This document shows positions 29,170 through 39,059 of a stretch of 64,000 bases of DNA, piece by piece. The position numbers and the translations under genes are program-made. Under the pieces are notes generated by a model. The model ran no database searches, was not told the DNA's origin, and saw only the letters and a list, made by a program, of their open reading frames with translations. Each line of letters begins with the position of its first letter. Position 1 is the first letter of the stretch. This DNA comes from Streptomyces albus subsp. chlorinus (GTDB taxonomy: Bacteria; Actinomycetota; Actinomycetes; Streptomycetales; Streptomycetaceae): positions 2,325,329 through 2,389,328 of the forward strand of contig NZ_VJOK01000001.1 of NCBI RefSeq assembly GCF_013302895.1, in the 5' to 3' direction.

Positions 29170-30051
29170 GTGGCGACTGCCGCGAGGAGCCGGCCGGACA
29201 GGACCCGTCGGAGCCAGGAGCTGCGCACGTTCCTGCGCTCACGCCGGGCCCGGGTCTCACCCGCCGAGGCGGGGCTGCCCGACGGCGGCCCCCGGCGCAG
29301 GACGCCGGGGCTGCGCCGCGAGGAGGTGGCCGTGCTCGCCGGGGTGGGCGCCTCCTGGTACCAGTGGCTGGAGCAGGGCCGCGACATCACCGTCTCGCCG
29401 CAGGTGCTGGACGCGGTCGCGCGGGTGCTGCGGATGAGCCCGGCGGAGCGCCGGCACCTGTACGTGCTCGCCGGCCTCAACCCGCCGCTGCCCGAGTCGG
29501 AGTACGACCGCACCTACCTGTGCGACGGGATGCAGCGGCTGATCGACAGCTGGATGCCCTACCCGGCGCACATCATGGACCCGTACTACAGCGCCGTCGG
29601 GATGAACGAGGCCGCCCGGCTGGTGATGGGGATCGAACTCCAGGAGAACTGCATCATCAACTTCTTCTGCGACGACCGCTACCGTGCGCGCGCCGTCAGC
29701 TGGGAGGAGAACGCGCCCAGCGTGGTGGGGGAACTGCGGGCCTCGCTGGCCGAGTGGCCCGAGGACGAGGGCTTCCAGCTGCTGCTGGAGGAGCTGCTGG
29801 CCAACAGCGCGGAGTTCCGGGAACTGTGGGAGCAGGGCAACGTGTGCAGCGCGGGCCAGCGGCGCAAGGAGCTGGACCATCCGGTCGTCGGCGCCCTGCA
29901 CTTCGAGTCGACGACGCTCCAGGTTCCCACGCGCCCCGACCTCAAGCTCATCCTGCACAACCCGCTCCCTGGAACCGGCACGGCCGAGAAGCTCCAGCGG
30001 CTCACGGAGCCGGAGGTGCGCCGGGCCGGGATGCACCAGGTGGCGGGGTGA
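29170..30051 (+). CDS. XRE-family regulator with MmyB-like ligand domain
   Basis: This 293-aa protein has an N-terminal helix-turn-helix (RRTPGLRREEVAVLAGVGAS, then WYQWLEQGRDITVSPQVLDA). A PAS-like MmyB ligand-binding domain follows (residues about 110-285), with NEAARLVMG and a terminal FESTTLQVPTRPDLKLILH. MmyB-type regulators in actinobacteria bind fatty acids and often sit divergent to dehydrogenase or transporter genes. GTG 29170 has GGGAGGGGA upstream. Its likely target is the adjacent exporter. Confidence 0.88.
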   Translation: MATAARSRPDRTRRSQELRTFLRSRRARVSPAEAGLPDGGPRRRTPGLRREEVAVLAGVGASWYQWLEQGRDITVSPQVLDAVARVLRMSPAERRHLYVLAGLNPPLPESEYDRTYLCDGMQRLIDSWMPYPAHIMDPYYSAVGMNEAARLVMGIELQENCIINFFCDDRYRARAVSWEENAPSVVGELRASLAEWPEDEGFQLLLEELLANSAEFRELWEQGNVCSAGQRRKELDHPVVGALHFESTTLQVPTRPDLKLILHNPLPGTGTAEKLQRLTEPEVRRAGMHQVAG

Positions 30052-30093
30052 CCGGCGGCGGCCGGCCTGCGGGCACCGCATATGCTCACCGTC

Positions 30094-30453
30094 ATGAGTG
30101 ACCAGAGCACGGGCGGACTGGACCCGGAAGACCGCAAGATCGTGACACTGGCGCGCAGCGCCCGCGCCCGCAACGCCGTCCCCGAGGGCGCGGCCGTGCG
30201 GGACGAGACCGGGCGTACGTACGTGGCGGGCTCGGTCGCGCTGCCCTCGCTGCGGCTCTCGGCACTGCGCACGGCGGTGGCCATGGCGGTGGCCTCGGGC
30301 GCCAGGTCGCTGGAGGCGGCGGCCGTCGTCTCCGAGTCCGGGCAGGTGCCCGCGGAAGACCTGGCGACGGTACGGGACCTGGGCGGCCCCGCCACCCCGG
30401 TGCTGCTCGCGGGCCCGGACGGCGAGGTGCACCTGACGGTGACCGCGGGCTGA
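30094..30453 (+). CDS. Cytidine deaminase-like protein lacking the zinc site
   Basis: This 119-aa protein lies just upstream of era, where actinobacteria carry a gene usually annotated as cytidine deaminase. The fold pattern (small residues, VRDETGRTYVAGSVALPSL, then an alpha helix AAVVSE) fits. However, the catalytic C/HAE and PCxxC zinc ligands are absent; the helix reads LSALRTAVAMAVASG and the protein has no cysteine. It is therefore unlikely to be an active deaminase. TATGCT seven bases before ATG 30094 indicates a leaderless transcript. Confidence 0.75.
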   Translation: MSDQSTGGLDPEDRKIVTLARSARARNAVPEGAAVRDETGRTYVAGSVALPSLRLSALRTAVAMAVASGARSLEAAAVVSESGQVPAEDLATVRDLGGPATPVLLAGPDGEVHLTVTAG

Positions 30454-30621
30454 GCGGGGAGGGGACGCACCCCGCAGAGGGCGGGGAACCGCGCGACGAA
30501 CCGCCGGGAGGGGTCCCGCGGCCGGAGAGGCCGGGAGGGGCACCCGGGGAGCACTCGCGCCCGGGCGGCGCCGCACCCCGCTCGCCCCGGCCCCGCCACC
30601 ACGTCAGGGACAATGGTCGTC

Positions 30622-31596
30622 ATGAACGCTTCTTCCGCCCCCGCCGGCACCACCGAAGGTGGCAAGCCCCACGAGGACCGACCGCACCGGTCGGGCTTCG
30701 CCTGCTTCGTCGGCCGCCCCAACGCGGGCAAGTCGACGCTGACCAACGCGCTGGTGGGCACGAAGGTCGCGATCACCTCCACCCGGCCGCAGACCACCCG
30801 GCACACGGTGCGCGGCATCGTCCACCGCCCCGACGCGCAGCTCGTGCTGGTGGACACCCCCGGGCTGCACAAGCCGCGCACCCTGCTGGGCGAGCGCCTC
30901 AACGACGTGGTGCGCACCACATGGGCCGAGGTCGACGTCATCGGCTTCTGCGTGCCGGCCGACCAGAAGATCGGCCCGGGTGACCGGTTCATCGCGGGCG
31001 AGCTGGCCGGGCTGAAGAAGCGGACCCCGAAGATCGCGGTCGTCACCAAGACCGATCTGGTGGGCGCCGACGAGCTGGCCCGGCAGCTGATGGCCGTGGA
31101 CCGGCTCGGCAGGGAGCTGGGCATCGAGTGGGCTCAGATCGTCCCGGTCTCGGCCACCGAGGGCACCCAGGTGGAGCTGCTGGCCGACCTGCTGGTGCCG
31201 CTGCTGCCCGAGGGCCCGCCGCTGTACCCGGACGGCGACCTGACGGACGAGCCCGAGCAGGTCATGGTCGCCGAGCTGATCCGCGAGGCCGCGCTGGAGG
31301 GCGTACGGGACGAGCTGCCGCACTCGATCGCGGTGGTCGTCGAGGAGATGGTGCCCCGCGAGAACCGCCCCGCGGACCGTCCGCTGCTGGACGTCCACGC
31401 CAACATCTACATCGAGCGCCCCAGCCAGAAGGGCATCGTGATCGGTCCCAAGGGCAAGCGCCTCAAGGAGGTCGGCAGCACCTCGCGCCGCCACATCGAG
31501 GCGCTGCTGGGGACGCCCGTCTTCCTCGACCTGCACGTGAAGGTCGCCAAGGACTGGCAGCGCGACCCCAAGCAGCTGCGCAGGCTGGGTTTCTGA
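30622..31596 (+). CDS. era: GTPase Era
   Basis: This 324-aa ribosome-assembly GTPase binds the 3' end of 16S rRNA. G1 is GRPNAGKST, the G2/switch region STRPQTTRHT, G3 DTPG and G4 TKTD. The C-terminal KH domain carries GIVIGPKGKRLKEVG. GACAAT followed by eight bases and ATG 30622 suggests a leaderless start; ATG 30613 would add three residues. Its neighbourhood with ybeY and phoH, all ribosome- or RNA-maturation genes, is conserved in actinobacteria. Confidence 0.95.
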   Translation: MNASSAPAGTTEGGKPHEDRPHRSGFACFVGRPNAGKSTLTNALVGTKVAITSTRPQTTRHTVRGIVHRPDAQLVLVDTPGLHKPRTLLGERLNDVVRTTWAEVDVIGFCVPADQKIGPGDRFIAGELAGLKKRTPKIAVVTKTDLVGADELARQLMAVDRLGRELGIEWAQIVPVSATEGTQVELLADLLVPLLPEGPPLYPDGDLTDEPEQVMVAELIREAALEGVRDELPHSIAVVVEEMVPRENRPADRPLLDVHANIYIERPSQKGIVIGPKGKRLKEVGSTSRRHIEALLGTPVFLDLHVKVAKDWQRDPKQLRRLGF

Positions 31597-31668
31597 GCCG
31601 GCGGCCGGGCGTCGCCGCCCGGCCGCCTCCCCTCGCCGGGTGACGGCGGCCTGGGATACGTTCACGGC

Positions 31669-32646
31669 ATGACCGACGAGACCACCCAGCCCGTGCTCAC
31701 GCTCGACGACGTGCGTGCGGCCGCCGCCCGTATCGAGGGCGCGGTCCACCGCACGCCGGTCGTCCGCTCCCGGACGCTCGACCGGCTGGTCGGCGCCGAG
31801 GTCTTCCTCAAGTGCGAGAACCTCCAGCGGGTCGGCGCCTTCAAGTTCCGCGGCGCCTACAACTGGATGGCGCAGCTGACCGCCGAGGAGCGGCGGCGCG
31901 GTGTCGTCGCCTACTCGTCCGGCAACCACGCGCAGGCGGTCGCGCTCGCGGCCCGCGAGTTCGGCACCTCGGCGGTCATCGTCATGCCCGCGGACGCGCC
32001 GGCCGCCAAGCTGGACGCGACGGCCGGGTACGGCGCCGAGGTCGTCACCTACGACCGCTACACCGAGAGCCGGGAGGCGATCGGCGAGAAGATCGCCGCC
32101 GAGCGCGGCCTCACCCTCATCCCGCCCTACGACCACCCGCGCACCATGGCCGGGCAGGGCACGGCCGCGCTGGAGCTGCTGGAGGAGACCGGCGAGCTGG
32201 ACGCGCTGCTGGTCCCGGTGGGCGGCGGCGGGCTGATCGCCGGATGCGCCACGGCGGCCAGGGGCCTGTACCCGGACCTCAGGGTGATCGGCGTCGAACC
32301 GGAGGCGGGCGACGACACGGCACGCTCCCTCGCGGCCGGGCGGCGGGTGACGATCGAGGTGCCGCACACCGTCGCGGACGCGCAGACCGCCACGGTGCCC
32401 GGCGCGCTCACCTTCGAGGTCAACCGGCGGCTGGTGGAGGGCGTGGTACTGGTCGGCGACGACGAGCTGCGCACGGCCATGCGGTTCGCCCTGGAGCGGC
32501 TCAAGCTGCTGACCGAGCCCGCCGGCGCCTGCGGCCTGGCCGCGCTGCTCGCGGACCGCGTCGAGCCCCTCCCCCCGCGGGTGGGCGTCATCGTCTCCGG
32601 CGGCAACATCGGCCTGGAGCGGTTCATCGAGGTGATGGGCGGCTGA
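31669..32646 (+). CDS. PLP-dependent threonine/serine ammonia-lyase (or serine racemase-like)
   Basis: This 325-aa fold-type II PLP enzyme has its Schiff-base lysine in FKFRGAYN (K59), YSSGNHAQAVALAA around the substrate carboxylate and the phosphate loop VGGGGLIAG. It lacks the C-terminal ACT regulatory domain of biosynthetic IlvA, so it is the short catabolic type. It deaminates threonine or serine, or acts on 3-hydroxyaspartate. TACGTT six bases before ATG 31669 indicates a leaderless transcript. It is convergent with rnz. Confidence 0.9.
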   Translation: MTDETTQPVLTLDDVRAAAARIEGAVHRTPVVRSRTLDRLVGAEVFLKCENLQRVGAFKFRGAYNWMAQLTAEERRRGVVAYSSGNHAQAVALAAREFGTSAVIVMPADAPAAKLDATAGYGAEVVTYDRYTESREAIGEKIAAERGLTLIPPYDHPRTMAGQGTAALELLEETGELDALLVPVGGGGLIAGCATAARGLYPDLRVIGVEPEAGDDTARSLAAGRRVTIEVPHTVADAQTATVPGALTFEVNRRLVEGVVLVGDDELRTAMRFALERLKLLTEPAGACGLAALLADRVEPLPPRVGVIVSGGNIGLERFIEVMGG

Positions 32647-32673
32647 CCGGGCGGCTGGGGCGGCCGCGCGGTC

Positions 32674-33594
32674 TCAGCGCCGCTTGGGCACCGGCACCCG
32701 CGTCAGGTCCCGCGCCGCCGTCAGCCCGCCCTCGAACCCGGCGGAGCGGGCCTCGGCCGCGAACAGCTCCGTGTCCTGGTAGCGCTGCGAGAAGTGGGTC
32801 AGCACCAGGTGCCGCACCCCCGACTCGGCGGCGACCCGGCCCGCCTGATACGCCGTCAGGTGTCCGGAGATCTCGGCCAGTTCCGTGTCCGCCCGCAGGA
32901 ACGTGGACTCGATGACGAGCATGTCGCAGCCCTCGGCCAGCTCGTACACCCCGTCGCACAGCCGGGTGTCCATCACGAAGGCGAACCGCTGACCGGGCCG
33001 CGGCTCGCTGACCTCCTCCAGCCGCACCCCGCGCAGCTCCCCCTCCCGCTGGAGACGCCCCACGTCGGGACCGGCGATCCCGGCCGCCGCCAGCCGCTCG
33101 GGCAGCATCCGGCGGGCGTCCGGCTCCACCAGCCGGTAGCCGAACGCCTCGACGCGGTGGGAGAGTTGCCGGGCCTCCAGGGTGAACGGCAGTCCGGGCT
33201 CCTCCGCGCCGCCGCCGATCACGCCCGGCCCGGTCACGGGCGCCTCGCGCAGCGCCACCGTGTCGTGGAAGGGGGTGGCGTGCCGCAGCCGCTCGAAGTA
33301 GTGGCGCCCGCTCGCCGGGAAGTGCACCGGCACCTCGTGCGGCACCCCGTCGAGGCTCAGGTGCTGGATGACGCCGGGCAGCCCCAGCGTGTGGTCGCCG
33401 TGGAAGTGCGTCAGGCAGATCCGGGTGAGGTCGTGCGCGGCGATGGAGGTGTGCAGCATCTGCCGCTGGGTGCCCTCACCCGGGTCGAACAGGATGCCCT
33501 CGCCGTCCCACAGCAGGACGTACCCGTTGTGGTTGCGCTCCCGGGTGGGCACCTGGCTGGCCGTGCCCAGCACGACCAGTTCCCGCACGGACAA
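32674..33594 (-). CDS. rnz: Ribonuclease Z
   Basis: This 306-aa metallo-beta-lactamase-fold endonuclease matures tRNA 3' ends. The zinc motif THFHGDH (H63, H65, D67, H68) and the N-terminal [20 protein letters not shown] are classic. [18 protein letters not shown] and LTHFSQRYQ are the later motifs. It is the last gene of the minus-strand run NMO-rsmE-HIT-rnz, six bases after the HIT gene. Confidence 0.94.
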   Translation of the reverse strand: MSVRELVVLGTASQVPTRERNHNGYVLLWDGEGILFDPGEGTQRQMLHTSIAAHDLTRICLTHFHGDHTLGLPGVIQHLSLDGVPHEVPVHFPASGRHYFERLRHATPFHDTVALREAPVTGPGVIGGGAEEPGLPFTLEARQLSHRVEAFGYRLVEPDARRMLPERLAAAGIAGPDVGRLQREGELRGVRLEEVSEPRPGQRFAFVMDTRLCDGVYELAEGCDMLVIESTFLRADTELAEISGHLTAYQAGRVAAESGVRHLVLTHFSQRYQDTELFAAEARSAGFEGGLTAARDLTRVPVPKRR

Positions 33595-33600
33595 CCCGCG

Positions 33601-33984
33601 TCACCCGGGCGGCCATTCGAGGCCGCGGCCCCCGAGGACGTGCGCGTGCGCGTGGAACACCGTCTGCCCGGCCCCCGCGCCGGTGTTGAAGACCACCCGG
33701 TAGCCGGTGCCGGGGCCGCCGTGGGCCGCCGCGATCTTCTCCTCCGCGGCCACCTCGCCCGCCTCGCGGATCACATCCGCGATCAGCTGCGGCTCGGCGG
33801 CGGCCAGGGTCGCCGCGTCGGGGTAGTGCGCCTTCGGGATCACCAGGACGTGGGTGGGAGCCTGCGGGTTGATGTCGCGGAAGGCGACCGTCGTCCCGGT
33901 CTCCCGCACCAGCGTCGCGGGCACCTCACCCGCGACGATCTTGCAGAACAGGCAGTCCTGCTCCGGTTCACCGTTGGAAGCCAT
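33601..33984 (-). CDS. HIT family (HinT-like) nucleotide-binding protein
   Basis: This 127-aa purine nucleoside phosphoramidase-type protein has FCKIVAGEVPA at the N-terminus and the histidine triad FHAHAHVLGGR near the C-terminus. It probably hydrolyses AMP-lysine-like phosphoramidates; the physiological substrate is not known. It sits between rsmE and rnz in a tight same-strand cluster. Confidence 0.92.
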   Translation of the reverse strand: MASNGEPEQDCLFCKIVAGEVPATLVRETGTTVAFRDINPQAPTHVLVIPKAHYPDAATLAAAEPQLIADVIREAGEVAAEEKIAAAHGGPGTGYRVVFNTGAGAGQTVFHAHAHVLGGRGLEWPPG

Positions 33985-34026
33985 GCCGGGATGGTACCCG
34001 AGCCCCTGCCGGCGGCAGGGCCCGAA

Positions 34027-34764
34027 TCATCCCCAGCGCCCGCACCGGGCCAGCACCACGGCCGCCGCCGCCGTCCCGGCCGTGGAGGTCCGCAGCACGC
34101 TCGGCCCCAGCCGCAACGGCCGCGCCCCGGCGCCCCCGAACAGCTCCAGCTCCTCCGGCGCGACCCCGCCCTCGGGCCCGACCACCAGCACGATCTCCCC
34201 CTCCGCCGGCAACCCGGCCGCCGCGAGCGGCGAACCGCCCTCCTCGTGCAGCACCCCGGCGAAGTCGGCGGACTCCAGCAGGGCCGCGACCCGACGCGAC
34301 GACGCGAGGTCCGCCACCTGGGGGAACCGCAGCCGCCGCGCCTGCTTCCCGGCCTGACGCGCCGTACTCCGCCACTTGGCGAGCGACTTGGCACCGCGCT
34401 CGCCCTTCCACCGGGTGACGGCCCGCGACGCGGCCCACGGCACGATGACGTCCACTCCCGTCTCGGTCATCGTCTCGACCGCCAACTCCCCCCGGTCGCC
34501 CTTGGGTAGAGCCTGGACGACGGTGATCCTCGGCTGCGGCTCCGGCTCGGTGCGGACCTCTCCGACGGCGACCTCCAGCCGGTCCTTGCCCTCGACGGCG
34601 GTCACGCTCCCGAAGGCGCCGGTGCCCGCGCCGTCGGTCAGGACGACCTCCTCCCCGGGCCGCAGCCGCCGCACCGAGACGGCGTGCCGCCCCTCGGGCC
34701 CGTCCAGCACTACCGTGCCGGTCCGCAGCAGTTCCGGGCCGGCGAGGAAGACGGGCGCGCTCAT
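34027..34764 (-). CDS. rsmE: 16S rRNA m3U1498 methyltransferase
   Basis: This 245-aa SPOUT methyltransferase modifies U1498 of 16S rRNA using S-adenosylmethionine. The N-terminal PUA-like region contains GRHAVSVRRLRPGEEVVLTD. The trefoil-knot motifs are VVGPEGGVAPEELELF and LRLGPSVLRTSTAGTAAAA. ATG 34764 overlaps the stop of the upstream nitronate monooxygenase gene (ATGA), so the two are coupled. The position next to dnaJ and hrcA is conserved. Confidence 0.94.
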   Translation of the reverse strand: MSAPVFLAGPELLRTGTVVLDGPEGRHAVSVRRLRPGEEVVLTDGAGTGAFGSVTAVEGKDRLEVAVGEVRTEPEPQPRITVVQALPKGDRGELAVETMTETGVDVIVPWAASRAVTRWKGERGAKSLAKWRSTARQAGKQARRLRFPQVADLASSRRVAALLESADFAGVLHEEGGSPLAAAGLPAEGEIVLVVGPEGGVAPEELELFGGAGARPLRLGPSVLRTSTAGTAAAAVVLARCGRWG

Positions 34765-35843
34765 GAGAGGGCCTCCCGGGCGGCGGTCAGCTCCGCCGCC
34801 AGGGTCTCCACCAGCTCCCCCGCGGGCAGCTCGCGGGCCAGCCGGTGCCCCTGCCCCGCCCACAGCGCCATCGCCTGCGGATCACCCGCCTCGGCCGCGG
34901 CCCTGCGGAGCCCGGCCGTCAACTGGTGGACCTGGGGGTAGGCGGCGGGCGCGTACGGGCCGTGCTCGCGCAGGAAGCGGTTGACCAGGCCGCGCGCCGG
35001 ACGGCCGGAAAAAGCGCGGGTCAACTCCGTACGGGTGAACAGCGGATCGGTCATGGCCCGCTTGTGCAGCGGGTGTGCGCCCGACTCGGGCGTCACCAGG
35101 AAGGCGGTGCCCAGTTGCGCGGCCACCGCGCCCGCCGCCAGCACCGCGGCGATCTGTCCGCCGCGCATCAGCCCGCCCGACGCGATGAGCGGCAGCCGCA
35201 CGGCCTCCCTCACCTGGGCGATGAGCGTCAGCAGCCCGACGCCGGCGCTGCCCGGTTCGTCCCGCGGGTCGTCGCGATGCGTGCCTTGGTGGCCGCCGGC
35301 CTCGACGCCCTGGAGGCACACCGCACCGGCACCCGCCTCCTGCGCGGCCCGCGCCTCCGCCACGGACGTCGCCGTGACGACCGTGCGGGTGCCCAGCCTC
35401 GCGAACCGCTCCAGCACCTCCCCCGCAGGGCAGCCGAAGGTGAAGGAGACCATCGGCACCGGGTCGTCGTAGAGGATCGCGAGCTTCGCCTCGTACGCGT
35501 CGTCCGTGGTGCCCCCGGTCTCACCCAGCTGTGTCCCGTACCTGGTGGCCTCGTCCGCGAGCCGTTCGCGGTAGACGTCAATCGCGGCCGGGTCCGCGGT
35601 GCCGGGCTGCGGCATGAAGAGGTTGACCCCGAACGGGCGGCCGGTGAGCCGCCGCACCTGCCTGACCTCCTCGTACATCGCCTCCGGCGTCTTGTAGCCG
35701 GCGGCCAGGAAGCCCAGGCCGCCCGCCTCGCTCACGGCCGCGGCCAGCCCAGGACAGGAGGCCCCGCCGGCCATCGGTGCCTGGATGACGGGGTGCGTGA
35801 GCAACGCGGTCGGCTCGAAGACCGAAGACGACGAGGTGGACAT
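34761..35843 (-). CDS. Nitronate monooxygenase (2-nitropropane dioxygenase type)
   Basis: This 360-aa FMN-dependent TIM-barrel enzyme oxidises alkyl nitronates, including the toxin propionate-3-nitronate. PVIQAPMAGGASCPGLAAAV at the N-terminus, VSFTFGCP and EAGGHQGTHRDD are family hallmarks; the FMN phosphate loop is around LIASGGLMRGGQIAAVL. It lies between dnaJ and rsmE and is translationally coupled to rsmE. The start is ATG 35843; GTG 35849 would add two residues. Confidence 0.9.
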   Translation of the reverse strand: MSTSSSSVFEPTALLTHPVIQAPMAGGASCPGLAAAVSEAGGLGFLAAGYKTPEAMYEEVRQVRRLTGRPFGVNLFMPQPGTADPAAIDVYRERLADEATRYGTQLGETGGTTDDAYEAKLAILYDDPVPMVSFTFGCPAGEVLERFARLGTRTVVTATSVAEARAAQEAGAGAVCLQGVEAGGHQGTHRDDPRDEPGSAGVGLLTLIAQVREAVRLPLIASGGLMRGGQIAAVLAAGAVAAQLGTAFLVTPESGAHPLHKRAMTDPLFTRTELTRAFSGRPARGLVNRFLREHGPYAPAAYPQVHQLTAGLRRAAAEAGDPQAMALWAGQGHRLARELPAGELVETLAAELTAAREALS

Positions 35844-35953
35844 GGCCACATCCTGTCACGCGGCCCCCGCACGGGTTCCGCGCTGTCCTGGGTACGGCCG
35901 GTGCGTGGGTGCCCACAAGTGGCGAGCACCCAGGCCGCATCGGCCGCCCGGCC

Positions 35954-37084
35954 TCAACGCCCGTTGAACGCGTCCTTCAGGCGGGAGAACAGGCCCTGCT
36001 GCCCCGGTTGGAACTGGCCGGTGGGGCGTTCCTCGCCGCGGAGTTTGGCGAGGCGTCGCAGGAGTTCCTCCTGCTCCGGCTCCAGCTTGGTGGGGGTCGT
36101 CACCTCGACGTGGACGATCAGCTGGCCGCGTCCGCCCCCGCGCAGGTGGGTGATGCCGCGCTCGTGGAGCGGGATCGACTGCCCGGACTGGGTGCCGGGG
36201 CGGATGTCCACCTCTTCCATGCCGTCCAGCGTCTCCAGCGGCACCTTGGTGCCGAGGGCCGCGGCCGTCATCGGGATGGTCACCGTGCAGTGCAGGTCGT
36301 CGCCGCGGCGCTGGAAGACCGGGTGCGCGTTCTCGTGGATCTCCACGTACAGGTCGCCCGCCGGGCCGCCGCCCGGACCGACCTCGCCCTCGCCGGCGAG
36401 CTGGATGCGGGTGCCGTTGTCGACGCCCGCGGGGATCTTCACCGTCAGGCTGCGCCGCGAGCGCACACGGCCGTCGCCCGCGCACTCCGGGCAGGGCGTG
36501 GGCACCACGGTGCCGAAGCCCTGGCACTGGGGGCAGGGGCGGGACGTCATGACCTGGCCCAGGAAGGAGCGGGTGACCTGGGAGACCTCGCCGCGACCGC
36601 GGCACATGTCACAGGTCTGCGCCGAGGTGCCGGGCGCGGCGCCCTCCCCGTTGCAGGTGTTGCAGACGATGGCGGTGTCGACCTGGATGTCCTTGGTGGT
36701 GCCGAACGCGGCCTCCTCCAGGTCGATGTCCAGGCGGATCATGGCGTCCTGGCCGCGGCGGGTGCGCGAGCGGGGGCCGCGCTGGGCCGCCGTGCCGAAG
36801 AACGCGTCCATGATGTCGCTGAAGTTGCCGAAGCCCCCGAAGCCGCCGGCGCCGGCACCCGCCGCGCCCGAGGCGGGATCCCCGCCCAGGTCGTAGACCT
36901 GCTTCTTCTGCGGGTCGGAGAGCACCTCGTAAGCGGTGTTGATCTCCTTGAACCGCTCCTGGGTCTTCGGGTCCGGATTGACGTCCGGGTGCAACTCGCG
37001 CGCGAGCCGGCGGAACGCCTTCTTGATCTCGTCCTGCGAGGCGTCGCGCTGCACACCGAGGACCGCGTAGTAGTCCGTCGCCAC
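35954..37084 (-). CDS. dnaJ: Chaperone protein DnaJ (DnaJ2)
   Basis: This 376-aa Hsp40 cochaperone stimulates DnaK ATPase. The J domain (1-70) contains HPD in [10 protein letters not shown] Gly/Phe-rich linker follows, then four CxxCxGxG-type zinc repeats ([32 protein letters not shown]) at about 145-205 and a C-terminal substrate-binding domain. The GTG start is immediately after the hrcA stop. It is the hrcA-linked dnaJ paralogue; actinobacteria keep another in the dnaK operon. Confidence 0.96.
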   Translation of the reverse strand: MATDYYAVLGVQRDASQDEIKKAFRRLARELHPDVNPDPKTQERFKEINTAYEVLSDPQKKQVYDLGGDPASGAAGAGAGGFGGFGNFSDIMDAFFGTAAQRGPRSRTRRGQDAMIRLDIDLEEAAFGTTKDIQVDTAIVCNTCNGEGAAPGTSAQTCDMCRGRGEVSQVTRSFLGQVMTSRPCPQCQGFGTVVPTPCPECAGDGRVRSRRSLTVKIPAGVDNGTRIQLAGEGEVGPGGGPAGDLYVEIHENAHPVFQRRGDDLHCTVTIPMTAAALGTKVPLETLDGMEEVDIRPGTQSGQSIPLHERGITHLRGGGRGQLIVHVEVTTPTKLEPEQEELLRRLAKLRGEERPTGQFQPGQQGLFSRLKDAFNGR

Positions 37085-38101
37085 TTATGACTCCGCCAGG
37101 ATCTGTCCGACGTACCGTGCCACTGCGCGTACAGCTCCCATCGTTCCGGGGTAGTCCATGCGGGTCGGTCCGACCACGCCGAGTTTGGCGACTGCTTCGT
37201 CGCCCGAACCGTAGCCGACCGAGACGACCGATGTGGAACTCAGTCCCTCGTGCTGGTTCTCATGCCCGATGCGTACGGTCATACCCGGGTCCTTGGCCTC
37301 GCCGAGGAGTTTGAGGAGGACGACCTGCTCCTCCAGTGCCTCCAGGACCGGCCGGATGGTCAGCGGGAAGTCGTGCGCGAAGCGGGTGAGGTTGGCGGTG
37401 CCGCCGATCATCAACCGCTCCTCGGTCTCCTCGACCAGGGTCTCCAGCAAGGTGGCCAGCACGGCCTGGATGGTCCCTCGGTCGTCCACGTCGAACGCCT
37501 CGGGCAGGTCCTGCACCAGGGAGGGGACCTCGGTGAAACGCTCACCGACGACGCGGCTGTTGAGGCGGGCGCGCAGGTCCGCCAGCACCGTCTCGCCGAT
37601 CGGCGCCGGGCAGTCGATCATCCGCTGCTCGACGCGGCCGGTGTCGGTGATCAGCACCAGCATCAGCCGCGCGGGCGCCAGCCCCAGCAGCTCCACGTGC
37701 CGCACCGTCGAACGCGTCAGCGACGGATACTGCACGACGGCCACCTGCCGGGTGAGCTGCGCCAGCAGCCGCACCGTGCGCCCCACCACGTCGTCGAGAT
37801 CGACGGCGCCCTCCAGGAAGTTCTGGATGGCGCGCCGCTCCGGCGGCGACAGCGGCTTGACACCGGCGAGCTTGTCGACGAAGAGCCGGTACCCCTTGTC
37901 CGTGGGGATACGGCCCGCGCTGGTGTGGGGCTGCGCGATGTAGCCCTCCTCCTCCAGCGCCGCCATGTCGTTGCGGACGGTGGCGGGCGACACCTTCAGG
38001 TTGTGCCGCTCGGTGAGCGCCTTGGAGCCCACCGGCTCCTCGGTGCCCACGTAGTCCTGGACGATGGCGCGGAGCACCTCAAGTCGACGCTCGCTGAGCA
38101 T
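37085..38101 (-). CDS. hrcA: Heat-inducible transcription repressor HrcA
   Basis: This 338-aa repressor of class I heat-shock genes binds CIRCE elements and is stabilised by GroEL. A winged helix occupies about 1-100 ([38 protein letters not shown]); a GAF-like domain and dimerisation region follow. ATG 38101 is downstream of a perfect-arm CIRCE at 38156-38180, so hrcA-dnaJ is autoregulated. Longer open frames upstream cross the CIRCE and are not used. Confidence 0.96.
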   Translation of the reverse strand: MLSERRLEVLRAIVQDYVGTEEPVGSKALTERHNLKVSPATVRNDMAALEEEGYIAQPHTSAGRIPTDKGYRLFVDKLAGVKPLSPPERRAIQNFLEGAVDLDDVVGRTVRLLAQLTRQVAVVQYPSLTRSTVRHVELLGLAPARLMLVLITDTGRVEQRMIDCPAPIGETVLADLRARLNSRVVGERFTEVPSLVQDLPEAFDVDDRGTIQAVLATLLETLVEETEERLMIGGTANLTRFAHDFPLTIRPVLEALEEQVVLLKLLGEAKDPGMTVRIGHENQHEGLSSTSVVSVGYGSGDEAVAKLGVVGPTRMDYPGTMGAVRAVARYVGQILAES

Positions 38102-38155
38102 GGCGCACACCTCCCGTCCGGCCGCTGGTCTGGAGCCCCGTTCCCTGGCGGTCTC

Positions 38156-38180
38156 TGGCACTCTTCGTGCCTGAGTGCCA
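38156..38180 (-). promoter_or_regulatory. CIRCE operator upstream of hrcA
   Basis: TGGCACTC, nine bases, GAGTGCCA: perfect 8-bp arms with the canonical N9 spacer. Its nearer edge is 55 bp before the hrcA start. This is the HrcA binding site for hrcA-dnaJ autoregulation. Confidence 0.93.
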
Positions 38181-38304
38181 AGTCCCTGAGCCAGTGTACG
38201 GCCGGTCACCACGGCCAGGGCAAGGGCCGCCTGATCGCTTGCCCCGACCGTACCGTGCGGCAGCCCGCGGAGCGCCCCTCCTGTGCTGCCGTTAGCGTCG
38301 TCCC

Positions 38305-39054
38305 ATGCAGGCGCATGGGGAAGACACACGGCACGGACAGCCGCCGGCCGGCGCCGCCCGCTGGGAGCGCCTGGCGCCCGGGGTGCTGCGGCGCAGGCTC
38401 CCGGAGTGGGACGCGACGGTGGGGGCGGTCGGCGGGGACGAGGAGGTGCTGGTGATCGACACCGGGTCCTCGCTGCGGGAGGGCGCCGGGATCCGCGCCG
38501 AGGTCACCGCCCTGCTGGGCCGCCCGGTGACGCGGGTCGCCCTCACCCACCCGCACTTCGACCACGTCCTCGGCACGGCCGTCTTCTCCGGCGCCCAGGT
38601 GTACGCGGCCGTGGGCGTGGCCGAGCACCTCGCACGCGGCGCCGAGGCGCTGCGGGACGACGCCGTGGCGCACGGCCTGCCCGAGGACGAGGCCGCGGAG
38701 GCCGCCGACGTCCTGGTGCGCCCCCACCATCCGGTCAGCGGGCAGCTGACCCTCGGCCTGGGCGGCCGCGAGGCGGTCCTCCTCAACGCCGGCCCCGCCC
38801 ACACCGGGCACGACCTGGCCGTCCTGGTACCCGGCTCCCCCGATGTCGTCTTCTGCGGCGACCTGGTGGAGGAGTCCGGCGAGCCCCAGGCCGGACCCGA
38901 CGCCCACCCCGGCCGCTGGCCCGCCGCCCTCGACCGGCTGCTCGCCCTGGGCGGCGAGGACGCGCTGTACGTCCCAGGACACGGCGCCGTCGTGGACGCC
39001 GCCTTCGTCCGCGCCCAACGGGACCGGCTGGCAGGGCGCTTCACGGCACAATGA
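38305..39054 (+). CDS. Metallo-beta-lactamase-fold hydrolase
   Basis: This 249-aa protein has the zinc motif THPHFDH (H82, H84, D86, H87), later His residues in [13 protein letters not shown], and FCGDLVEES. It is of the general MBL hydrolase type (glyoxalase II or lactonase relatives); the substrate is unknown. TAGCGT (38293-38298), six bases, then ATG 38305 indicates a leaderless transcript. The next gene starts at its stop codon. Confidence 0.88.
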   Translation: MQAHGEDTRHGQPPAGAARWERLAPGVLRRRLPEWDATVGAVGGDEEVLVIDTGSSLREGAGIRAEVTALLGRPVTRVALTHPHFDHVLGTAVFSGAQVYAAVGVAEHLARGAEALRDDAVAHGLPEDEAAEAADVLVRPHHPVSGQLTLGLGGREAVLLNAGPAHTGHDLAVLVPGSPDVVFCGDLVEESGEPQAGPDAHPGRWPAALDRLLALGGEDALYVPGHGAVVDAAFVRAQRDRLAGRFTAQ

Positions 39055-39059
39055 CCGGC

